In this document: in pieces, positions 1-11,900 of the stretch
How positions within the stretch are numbered: position 1 is the stretch's first letter
How the letters are laid out: each line of letters begins with the position of its first letter
Source: Macquaria australasica
Taxonomy: Eukaryota; Chordata; Actinopteri; Centrarchiformes; Percichthyidae
Direction: 5' to 3'
Assembly (NCBI GenBank): GCA_005408345.1
Contig: SEMN01000159.1
Coordinates: 806,001 to 870,000, forward strand
DNA length: 64,000 nt
Program-made: the position numbers and the translations under genes
Notes under the pieces: model-generated
Told to the model about the DNA's origin: nothing
Seen by the model: only the letters and a program-made list of their open reading frames with translations
Database searches by the model: none

Positions 1-1033
1 GGCTGTACAAAATGGGGGATTTAGCCCACCCCTTACAAAAAACTTTAATTAGCAAACTTGATTAAGGCTGAACCTCATTTTAGTGATGAGGACGATGAAG
101 CTCCATCCGTCTATCACAGACATGACAGCTCTACACCCTCCCACAACCACCATAATACGGGAAAAAGTTTGAACCAAGTGGTACTGTAGTTAGAGCTTTA
201 TTATCACACAACCAAGCAATTAAATTTGTCCTGTTTATCAATTAGACCCAAACAAGGCAGAGGTGTCAGACAGGTCCCGGATTAATTACTGACAACAATT
301 AATTCTACAGAGAGAGCGAACTTAGACAAGCGAACGCCAGACTGACTCAGTGCTGTTGAACTCACTCAGGCTTTCCTCCCCAGACACACAATAGATAGCA
401 GCAGAAAGACTCATTTGAATGTTTCCGGGATGCCATGATATTAATTGGAAGTCAGTGGTGCGGATGTTTGGGCGAGACTGTCAGAGCTGTTATTAGTAGC
501 TGTCACAATGTTAAGAGGAGACTGCATAATTCTTCTATATTTATGTCTTTTTAATCATGTACTTGCTACACTATGGCAAAAAGGTTTCCATTCTGATAAC
601 TAAGTACAAACAGTCGGTATTATTGTCAGCTATGGCTATTGGCAATAATAACAAAGGCATTCTGAATTAGATATATCCACATTTTGGGGCGATATATTCA
701 GCCATGTATTTCTGTAAAGGCTAAGCAAAAGGAAATTAATACCAAAAGGTCCCTTTAAGCACATGTGAATCTGTTGCTGATGCTGTAATAAATATTTAAC
801 AATAGATAATTGTAATAGATGCTGTGATGATGATGACAATGTCAAAATTGGAAATCAGTTGGAGATCACTCCAGTCTACAAAGCTGTGATCTTGGAAATG
901 TTTTTTGCGCTTCCAGGAATGGGGCCTGAAGATGACGAATAGGGCTGAATACAGGGAATTGTTATTCAGTTTATTAGGTATTTTAGGTATTCTATGTACT
1001 GCAACAAAGACAACTTCTCCAAACGTCATTAAA

Positions 1034-1160
1034 GGGGAACTCCATGGATTTCATCTAAATCTATTTACAGGTGTTGGGGAGTACCACTGCATATGTGAAA
1101 ACATTTATATAAAGCCTTTTGTGTCTCCAGAGGGAGCTGTAAAACAAATCTGATAAATGT
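1034..1160 (+). repeat. Dispersed repeat fragment, second copy at 29464
   Basis: A 22-base core reading GGTGTTGGGGAGTACCACTG plus two more bases (about 1070-1092) recurs at about 29502-29524. In both places it is preceded by a GTTTCCAGG- or ATTTACAGG-like segment and by AAAGG(G/A)GAAC. The copies diverge outside the core. No terminal repeats or coding remnant identify the class. Confidence 0.4.
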
Positions 1161-1919
1161 CCTCAAGTGATGTCACTCGAGTCAGCGTTAATTGGGGCTG
1201 CAGACTACAAGCTTGGTGTGGGGTTAGAAAGAAGTGAGCTTACCAGACCTTCATGGCTTGCTCCTCATCTCTGCTTGAGGCTAGCACCACCTGGCTTTGT
1301 TAGCCTCTACTAGCATAAAACACCCGAATCTCAGACAGAACTGTCAGCAGCCGAGTGGCATTGTGGGCAATGTAGGCAGCATGTTTGGAAAAGGAAGAAT
1401 TATGCGTAAAATATAAATGACCATATATCTGGTTCTGAAGCATTGATTTTGATACTTTTTAACTTTCCATTGTGAGTCAGGCAATGTTATACTGTAGGAG
1501 TTTGATGCTAACTCTGTGGAGTACTATTATACAGCTATAAATGCTATAGTCTTATATTGAAAAGTCATTATTACAGGAAATAAGTGAATCAACTTTTCAG
1601 CTTCAGCAGTTTCTTCCAATTACCTTTCATGCTAAGATGGCAGCTTGCAGTCCAGGTGTGTAGAAAAATATTTTTTAGTAAGTGTGAATGAAGCAAAGTG
1701 CAAAATCTGTAAATGTAAACTCTGCAGCTTGTTGAACAATTAGCTTAATCAGACCTGCAGGATCACAAATCAGAGCACAGAGCGGCATTCAACAGCAGAG
1801 TATGGAGTGGATAAGATAGCCCTAATGTTAATAAATGTCCAACAACAATTTAAAAAACCATGAATATTCAAGCTCTCTGGAGAATGACTCCTAATGTTGG
1901 CCACCTACTAACACCTTCA

Positions 1920-2110
1920 TCAGTCCAAAATTTTCACAAATAATAATTTGTTATGAAATTTACAGAGCATGTTCATACTTTCCAGAGGATGAACCCTTTC
2001 TATTTTGGACACTCTGAGCTTGCCTTTAGAGCCACCATCAGACAAAAATGTCTTTGCACATGTAATCTCAGTTGGCAATAAATTGGCATAAATTTTGCTG
2101 AGCACATTCA
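1920..2110 (+). repeat. Dispersed repeat fragment, second copy near 39738
   Basis: The segment with AGAGGATGAACC, then TTTTGGACA, then TTTAG(A/T)GCCAC (about 1984-2040) recurs in the same order and orientation at about 39832-39893. It resembles a short, AT-rich interspersed repeat common in fish genomes. The class is unknown and no coding capacity is visible. The 63-codon reading frame on the opposite strand here is therefore a repeat artefact. Confidence 0.45.
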
Positions 2111-2605
2111 TTCTTATCCCTGTTATTTGACAGGCTCTTTAAATAACAGAATATGAAATAAAAAAAATAAAAAAATAAAAATAACAGGCTTGGCAATGCG
2201 TCTTTTTCAATATTTTATCTCTATCTTTGGTGCAGAGTGCTAATTGTTGTGGTGTTTCTATGCTGCACTTCCCAGTAATCACTTGTCAGTTAAACAGTGT
2301 GGGCAACACTGTGATGTCTCCTTGGATTTTCTGTCAGTGCAGTCTGAGTTTTTACATAGGAGCAAAAAGGACATTTATTTGTATGAAAACAATGCAGATT
2401 ATGACTTTAATGATTTCCTCTGATGATATCTTCAATCTTCTTATGGCTGATGTATAACTGATGCAGATTTCTTTACCGTGATATTGGTGATGACTACTGC
2501 TTTTCCTGTACGGAGAAGCTATAATGGCAGAGACAGCTAAGTAAAAACAATGACAATGATTCCAGGCACAGTAACAAACCTTTACTTTTGTGCTTTCGTT
2601 TGCAG

Positions 2606-2681
2606 GTGAAGCAGATTATGGAGGAAGCAGTGACTAAGAAATTCGTCCACGAAGACAGCAGCCACATCATTGCTTTGTGCA
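2606..2681 (+). CDS. sgsm2: sgsm2 visible exon 1: end of leader and start of RUN domain
   Basis: Seventy-six nt, entering in phase 0 and leaving in phase 1. It encodes 25 residues beginning VKQIMEEAVTKKFVHEDSSH and ending IIALC. This matches the invariant segment just after the KKE of the SGSM1/2 leader and leads into the RUN domain. The acceptor is TTTGCAG. The donor is GTAAGT, an ideal 5' splice site directly after the A at 2681, which with CT of the next exon makes a Thr codon. Three CA/GT microsatellites lie within 285 nt downstream. Confidence 0.93.
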
Positions 2682-2932
2682 GTAAGTACGCTCTTCTCTT
2701 TTTTTCTGGAGGCACACACACACACACACACAAACGCACACGCACATTGTCTCCTTTTCCTCCTCTCTCTGTCTTGCACACACACACACACACACACTTG
2801 TTGAACTACTCAGTAGGTGACTCGGTGCTGCTTCTCCATCAAGGACACTGCTTGACGTCACTGTGCCTCTGACTGCTGTATCAATGGAAAGACACGCTGT
2901 ACAAAACGCAGGCTTTTTTAAGCCCTAGACAC

Positions 2933-2964
<32 letters not shown>

Positions 2965-5900
2965 TGGCCAAAGATAGAGGGGTTGCCCCTCCTGACCGGA
3001 AGGTTGGGCTCGCAGTGGTGTGTGAGTCACAGCTTCCACGGTGGACAGAAAGCTGACTCTGCCTGTAGCCTCAGATCAGCCAAATGACCGACGACACAGT
3101 GGAACCTTCTTGTCTGTTTCATGGGGTTAACACACATAACTACATGAAAACTCCAAGAAACTAGAAATATCTCAAAAAGATACTTTTTTAATTTTTCAAA
3201 ATATGTGGATTGTATTTTGATTGTATTTTTTTATGTGGTGTGACCAAGCCAGAACTGTGCCAGCATTATCCATTGATTTATAATAAACAGGGAACAGAGC
3301 TTTCACACATACTAATTGCAGTATGTAAATATGTGGCGAATGCTTTTCAAAAATATGGTGCAATATTGATTCAAAAATAGCTTTCAGTGTTATTTTGATG
3401 GTGATATTTTACAAATATGCATTTCTGTATAATACATGCAGCCCAGTGGTTTTAGTCCAAAAACTGAGATGAGCCAAAATTGCATGACGTCTTGACACAG
3501 TCTTATTTATGGCTTGCGTAAATTCAACAAGAACAACTGAACATCCCATTTTAGCATGAACATGTATTCAAAAAATGGATTCAAACCCAAACACAGACCC
3601 ATCTCATTGCCCATTACACTCCCACTCCCCTCACAGCACAGTTAGATCATTGCACCAGCATCCCTCTATCTTTCCCCCTGACTGCAACGTTAATACCTGA
3701 ATAATACATCTGGCAGTCATCCAGAATTCATAGGTCCATAGTTACTCCAGTTATTTTGTTTTGTTTTTTTGGTCTAGACAGAATTACTGGATTTTCTCTG
3801 GAAAAAGATAAATAACTGCCATTGCGATGAACCCTATCTATAATGGGACCAGGGTCAATTGATAGAATAAGTATCATCATTTCTGTACTGAAACAAATTA
3901 TGACCTTAAATTATGTTATTATAATCAGTCTTACATATCATAGGTAATGGTGTAAAAGACAGTGTCTCTGTCTGCACATATCTGTTGTTGAGCCTTTTGT
4001 CACCTTGGCGCTATTGATTCCTTGTTCTTTGCCGTCTTCTTCTTATCATTATTAGTCTGCATTAAACCCCATTGACACAGGATTACTATTGACTGGGTTG
4101 TACCAGTGGTTTGGAAGAGAGCCCTCATTTGCATCTAGACTTGATGTGTAAAATGGAGACAGCAGAACAAGTAGTCAAATTTGTGGGAAAGCTGTGAATG
4201 AATTATCTGAAAGTTTCACTTTGCTAAACTTGTGACTTTATATAGTTTGATCTGGCCATCTGTCAATTTCAATTTCTTGTTTGAAAGTATTTAACAGTCT
4301 GCAGAGGTTGGAGGGTAAATAGCTACATTAGTTACATGATGTCCCCACATAATACTAATCCTGGCTGATCCCTTCTTGCTTCCACTTCAAGGTCGAGGTA
4401 TTCCACCACATGCTGTACAGGTGGATAGATGTTACAATTACTGGGACTGGTTCATTTTCCTAAGATATGCTGAAATCCAAAGATTATCATAGCCAGTTCT
4501 TTCCTGTCCTTATGTACAGACAGGACCCTGTAAATTGAATTGACCCCTGTGGGCCACCGTGATTCGATGCAATAAAAGAGTGACTGCTGTAAGAGCAGAG
4601 TTCATTAACTCTCATCATCAGTAGATCAAACGTCTCTCACTCCGGAACAGCCAGAACCACATCCATCCCCGTCCAAGGAGTGGAGATGTCCTATCCTAAT
4701 GTCTGACCTGGGAACAGGACGGTGTGGAAATTAAACTGTCAGTTTTGGTTTTCATTATAGCTGTTGAATATGACATCCCTTCATAATGATGCTGTAGAGC
4801 TGAAGCTTTATAACCTTGTGTAAAGGATGTCAGTTCAACACTGTTTGACTTGTCTGTTTGTTGTTTCGTTAACACATAAGAATGAAAATAAAACTTGATC
4901 CCTATGGAAGCAAGTGTGTGATTGGGGAACCTAGCGAGCTAGCAGGAGATGGGCAGGTCGCACACACCGACACACGCTAGAGGAACAGGAGGGCAGAAAG
5001 AGAGAGGGTTACTTAGTTGGAACGACTTTTGACAGCCATATCACATTTTTTCCATACTTCCTGAATTTGAGATGGATTTGTGGTTGTGTATCAGTGTAGC
5101 CAAATCTCTGACACTCGTATCTGTTTTCTGGAACATATTGGCAAATCTTTACACCCTTTCATTTCTCCCGACATTGCGATGTGCTGCTCTGATTTGTAAC
5201 CGAGAAGCAAACACAGTGCGATTGATCAATCACCTGCTAAGCTGAAACAGATGGATTCTGAGGCATCTCATCTTGTTATCAATGTAGTTACCTGTTTAAA
5301 CAATCTCCTTAAATACGTGGTGTGTGATGTAGCACCCCTGCTCATTTTCCCTGAAGATTAATACACCTAATATTATATTCCATAGAAAATGTTTTGTATT
5401 TAGTGGGAGTTGGATAAGTGGGAGCCTCAATCTTTCACACGTGATCATATTTTTAGTGCTCAGATTTATGAGAATTAGGATTCATGGACGTATAAAGAGA
5501 ACTGGATACAGTGTCGGAGGCGGGGCCCCGTTCCTATGAAAGTTGCTCAGTGGCGCATGAAGCCAAAAAAGGTTGACTTCCAGGTATATATAAATGACCC
5601 GGATCTTCCGCATAGCTTCTGCATTGTGTTGCCCATTGAGCAATTGCACTCAGAGCTTCCGTTATTTATTATATTAAGCCCACCTCCCATCCGCTCGGTC
5701 TCAGGCTCACTCACATGAATGACGTAACTCTGGATTCGGCTGTTAATGCATTTTACAACTTTTAGGACATGATGATTGAGGTTGATGTACCTCAAAAAAA
5801 GTTATCTGCTGATTTATAGATGTCTCTTTTACAATGTAAGTCTATGGGAAAAAGTATTTTTGGGGCCAGTGTGGGCCCACTTCCTGGGGGCTTGCTAGGA

Positions 5901-8900
5901 TTCAATTTCTAAAACACCTTCTTGCAGGCTATAAAGACCTGTTAAAGCCTGTTAACGTGCATGTGTGATGTACAGTATGTGTAATGTGCTGCATGTAGGG
6001 AAAGTGAGGGAAAAGCTACTCATATTACCAGAAATCTTCCATCTACAAAAGTAGGAGAGAAAATCCAGAGAAATGGCTTCCAGCCTGCAGACTCACAGAT
6101 GTGTTGGGAAGCTCTGCTGTACAGACATGAATCCTCTGCTCAGTGCTTCCTTAATGATGGATATCCTAGAAGGCACGGGGGATTTCACTCTAAATCAACA
6201 GATCACTGTTGCTTAAAATCAGGTATTGGATGGTTTGATGATATCTCAGAATGTGGTTATGAAAGTGGCAGGGTAAAGGAAATTCCTTCAATAAAAAATT
6301 AAAAATGTTTGTAACACTGCATGGCGCCCAAGGAAGACTTTTTAAATTAGAGGAACAGGTGGACCCCTGGGTGGACCTGGATCAACATGATTGAAACATT
6401 GCATGTATTGAATCTTTTGATCAAAAAATTATTTGGGGGTCACTTGGTGCCGGTATTTTTTTGCTTTTCATTGCTGACATGCCAATGGGTATTACTGTGG
6501 TCCCTCTGGGGCTGTGGTGTTAGTCCCGTAGTTGTTCCGAGGGCCAGGAGATCAGGGGAGCAGTTTTTAGTGTCACAGTACCTGTGCAAAATGTAAACTT
6601 TTATTTATTTTAAAGATAAATTGTGACATACAGTATTACAAACCTTTTTGGTTAGGGTTTTTTTTCCATATCAAAAATCAATACAAGCAGTATCACAAAT
6701 CTGTCGAGTGACTCCGCCAGGATCCACACCCCTGGACCCTGAAGCTGTTTTCTAATTATAATTGAAGTGGACATTTCAGTTTCCTCTCTGATGTTTGTAT
6801 TAGGTTACTTTCATGAGACAAATAGCTGTGAGTCATCATACAAATCCTGCTGGATTCCCACATGACCCCCCCAAGGAAATTACAGCGCGGCCCTCTTGAA
6901 CCTTTATTGTGTGCTTTGCTCACATGTGCAAATTGGACAGTCTGTGGATGTGTGCATGTGAGCGACAGACAGCAAGAGAGAGAGAGAGAGAGAAAGTGAA
7001 GAATGTGCCAGCTGTGTCGTCATCTTCTGCTTCAGGTCATTTGCTTGCAAATGGGAAATCCACTTGATATGTACCCATCATCTGGAAAATCATTTCATGT
7101 CTACGCTGAAAAGATGGACAGACTCCATTTTGGTGGTTAAATTTAGAATATTAACACGTCACTGTGTGAACTAAAAAATAATGGCACTACATTGACAAAA
7201 TCACTGAGAATTGTGACCAAAATATCTCTGCTGGGCGAATTATGTAATGGTTCCGCTGTTTCTAAATGACCTCAAATTTTGGCATTCCTCTATGGGCATT
7301 TCTTCTTACTTATATACGGTGGCCCTAACGTGCAAAACACAACAACATTGGACAAAACACAACAAAACAGAAAACCCAACAACATTTAAAAAAAAAAACA
7401 ATTTAGAAACTACAAAACTGTTGTTGCATTTTCTGTAATGTTGTCATATAACTTCGACACGGCTTCGACCAGACATGATCATCGTGTCAGAGTCCACCAA
7501 ATAATTAATCACGCTGGAACTCACAGTGCCCTGGGAATGAGTGTATAGAGGAGGCCAACAAGAGGAAGCACACCAAATACCAGGAGCTTGTGGAAGAGTG
7601 CAGAAGGCAAGGCTGGAGAACTCGCTGTGAGCCTGTTGAGGTGGGCTGTCGAGGATTCACAGGGCACTGCTAAGCCTTTACGCTGCTTGGCATCACCGGG
7701 GAAGCAAAGAGGAAAGCCATCAGATCTGCTACTGAAGCTGCAGAGAAAGCCACTAGGTGGCTATGGATCAAGAGGGCACATCCATGGGCGAATGCTGCTG
7801 GGACGCAAGCTGGGATTTGATCAACCCCGCCTGGGGTACATTAAAACACAACATATCACATCCAGACAGGACACATTAAAACACATTTACATAAAAACAC
7901 AATAGAAGCTACATTAAAGGAACACCAAGCTATTCGATGGTGAGGACTGAATTAAGATTAATGGTGTGTCCCAAATCACGTACTTGCGTACTCAAACTTA
8001 GTATTTTGAGTGCATAAGTGCGTTCACACTGGTAAGTATGGCAAATTGCAAGTAAGTTGAGTGTGGAACGCTGCACACTTCTCACCCTCAACGGTCGCCA
8101 CCTTGGCTACGTAGCGGAAGGGGAGGACCACCAACGTATGACAATGGCGGCCGCGGTTGCAATTGTTACGGCTAAAAGTAAAAGCACGTTTATTTTTTAT
8201 TCATTTTTAATATAATTGAATTGAAGGCGATAATGCTCCGCCCAGTTGCAATCCGTCATTAAAAAGAAGAAGACGCGGTCAAAGGTTGCGATCGTCATTT
8301 CCGGTAAGCGCACAACAGCAGTATTCGAAAGGGACGACACTACCCTGTCAAAATTAACGCACTACACAAGTCAGTACATAGTGTACACAGTATACTGCAT
8401 GTAAGTGTGCGATTTGAGACACAGCTTAAGATATTTCATGGCAACAGGGACAATGATTTTCTATATGTTGATGTTTTTCTTTGCACAGGGGATTCTACCT
8501 TTGCCATGAGGACAGCAGCTGAAAGGGTTATTTGAGGGATGGCTGCGATTGGCTAAGATTTTGCCACTTAAGCATTGGACTGCTTTGCCATGATGATAGG
8601 ACAGTTGGGGTTGTTTGCAGCCTGTAATTGTACTGCCCAGTGTAACAACTTTGGAAAGCATTGTATTGCTTTTGACACTTGGGTGCTCGAACCAGGACAC
8701 TGTTAAAAATTAGTATACTTTCAATTAGGGATTGGTCTACTCTATGTTATATTGAATTGGCTGACCTCAAAATTCCTTAGTTTATGCAGCAGGAAGAGTC
8801 TTTGCTGTGCTGCTGGTGTGTCTGCAGCCGCAGGTGAGCAGAGCTCCATGTCCAGAGAGGAGACACTCAAAAAACATGTTGATTGTGTCCGTTCACTATC

Positions 8901-11900
8901 CAGGGGGTGTGGGTGGGGCCGGGGCTAGCAGTTAATGAACAGTACAAAAATGCACATCAGTGCAATAAAATTAAGGATGATGTCATTATGTGGTATGGTT
9001 AGCATTATTGTACCTGGGCATAGTTAAAAAGAAGGTTGCATCTACTTTAATCACTGATTTAACACACCACCCGACGAGCTCGCAAAGTGACCCAAATCAA
9101 ACACTCCCACGATGTTATGTACGATGTTATTATGCACTGAGAATGAACGAGCAGAAAAGTTGAACCTAGAGCAGATTGAGGAGGACGTATAGAATGACGT
9201 TGACACAGATGAGTACAACAACAAACTCACTTATTGTTGTAACTCACTTTCCAGGCGAGAGCGTCAGCAACCACTGCATTGCCTAGCAACGTAGTGTTTT
9301 GTGTGTGTGTGCGATATGCGGTGTGTAAAATTGTGCAGTCTCTCCTTTTCTTTAATATGTGTGTTTGTGGACTGCAGGTGCTGTGGAGTTTATATTGTTA
9401 TATTATACATCTGTGTGTTGTCTGCTTCGGTGATGTTTTATTCTACAGTTGATTCTATTAGAAGTGTCAGGATATTTAATTTATGTGCCTTAATAATGTT
9501 TGTTGCACCCTCCATAGACTTTTTTTATGTCTTGTCAGTCATTCTGAGTTTTGTACTCTTTTCTGGTTAATTCTAGTAAGACTGTTTTTTGTTTTGTTTT
9601 TTGGGGGGGGGGGGGATATATTTCTATATATTTATAATTGATAATCAGTTGTATGCACAGGCTGCAAAGAGTCATCTATAGAAATGGAATTTATTGTTGG
9701 TTTGTGCATTAGGGCCCTAATGACGCAGTAACGTTTACTTACGTACACTTTAATTGACCTAGTCTTTACTTATATATGAGTATATTTTTTACACAGTATG
9801 ATATTGAGTATAATATTCAAGTACTCTGGGTACTACACTGGATATTGGATACAATTGTCAGTTAATCTCTACTAACTCAGTACAGCCTCTGCCTCATATT
9901 AAAGTCTAATCTTATCTTATTGTGGATTTTGATCAAGATAGTCTTGTAAATGCCACGTACAATATGTAGTTGACTACATGTGATCTGAGCATATCATCGG
10001 CTCCTTCTCATCAGTCCTGCACTGAGAGCCTGCAGGCTCACCCAACCATGACATTACTGTAATGCAGGCTAATCATCAGCCTCTTGAGCTTGGCGACTCT
10101 TGGGAAAGGTAAAAGGTAAAAGGTCAGATGCTAATGATAACCAATGATGTCAGCGCTGGAATGAGTCACTGCTGGTCATTTGTTATGTCTGCTAATGAAG
10201 GCCAAATTAATTCCAGTTTCATTAGTGAAGAGTCTATAGAAAACACTGGTGTATGGTGTCTCATTTTGTTTTAAGGATGGGATTAACTAAATTAATTCAT
10301 TAAATGGATTGAAACATTCACATTGAACTGATCAGGGATCAGATAAACTCTACAACAACATGTTACATCTTCTGTATGAGTGTATGTGTTGAAAGCCACT
10401 TTCTTCCTGTTGCTAGATAGAGAGTTAGATAGAGACTCTGTAGAGGTTACTTCCACGGATTGCATACTGACGTAGTTACACTTGGGAGGAGTAAATATTG
10501 TGTCTTGGAGAGACGGTTGCATTCATACCTTCTGGCTGGAATGCTGCGGTGGTTTGAGCAATTGGATTTCAATCTATCTTTAATGCTTTGTTGCATTTAC
10601 ACTTGGATTTTTTGATAGCTGTTGGATCGGCCCAAGATGCATGAATATGCAATTGGAATATATCACAAAAGCAATGAAGTACTGTATATGGTAAAGAGCT
10701 TAAAGTGGGTACGGTGAAGTTAGATAAGGTAAAGTTTATTTATTTAGCACCTTTCTAGAGCAAGTGTCTGTAAGAGCCATTTATCTATTTATTTGCCTTT
10801 GTTTATTTTGATGTAATACACTTTTTGTACACTTGTGGGCAGTCACAATGGGACTGCAATTATACAGGAAGGGAAATACAGCCAGGTGTGATGCATGCCA
10901 GGTGAGGCATACAGTTTTTTGACCGTGGCCATGGCGTCTGCAGGTAGCGTATCGGTGGCTCAAGTGTGTTATCTGTGTGATTGATGATGTTCTACCTGGA
11001 TGCAAGAAACCTTGTAAATAACTGTAAGCAATAAATGCAGCAAAAAGCAGAAGGTAAACGTCTGGACATTATAATTGGACTGAATGTTATACAGCCGATG
11101 CTTATGGCACGTGTCAGAAGTTTGCCTCAGTGACTTAATGGAAAGCCACTATAGAGTCTCTTATGGTTCTTATGTTGGTTGCTCCCCCTGCCCATTCATA
11201 TGACCCGCTGTTGATTAGCAACATGTAAACTTAAGAAAGGGTTTTTCTCTTCAGGCTACCCATTCTTCCTGTCTTACCATTAATAATAACGAGCCAGTTA
11301 GCTGGGGTGGCCAAGGAAGTTTTAGTGGGAGCTGGTGGCACCCCTGGCATTTAGTGCAGTTATAGATAGGAACCCACAGGATGTTTGTTGGCCAGTCTCT
11401 CTGTGTGGTTGGAGTTAACTGTTGTATAACTGTGTGTATGTGTAGGAGTCCAAAACTTCTCCACAGCATTTAAACTGATCACATAACTCAGCCTCATTAG
11501 CCTCGCGGATGGGGGAGTCAAGTTGTGTAATGTGTGATTTTGTTTTGTTTTTTGTGTGTGCAAGGCATTAGTTGTTATGGTATTGTGCATGTTATAAAAT
11601 CTTGGTGCCTTAAACTGTGTTCCAAAAAAATGCACAGCCCTGAACACTGTGCATGTGTTATTAATAGAGCACCCAAAAATACTGCCATTAAAGAGCTGCC
11701 ATCACCATCACTGGCTCCAATTCTTTCCTTCACATCAAACTTCCCACGCTGAAAACAGAAACACTAAAATATTCAGGTAGAAACAGAATAGTCATCCATC
11801 TGTTGAATATGTCATTTCCAGTCATGCCTGCACTTTTCTGCAAAGACACATTGCCCTTAAGACATACATAGTCTTCAATTAACTGTACCGCCTGTAATTA

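Larger units (their letters stand above)
1..2605 (+). other. sgsm2: Intron sequence upstream of the first visible sgsm2 exon
   Basis: AT-rich noncoding DNA ending in a pyrimidine-biased stretch and the TTTGCAG acceptor at 2599-2605. No ORF longer than about 80 codons and none resembling a protein family I know. No match to the expected N-terminal leader exon was seen, so coding exon 1 is inferred to lie before base 1. It holds two fragments of repeats that recur in this window, near 1068-1092 and 1975-2040. No promoter or CpG-rich block was recognised. Confidence 0.7.
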
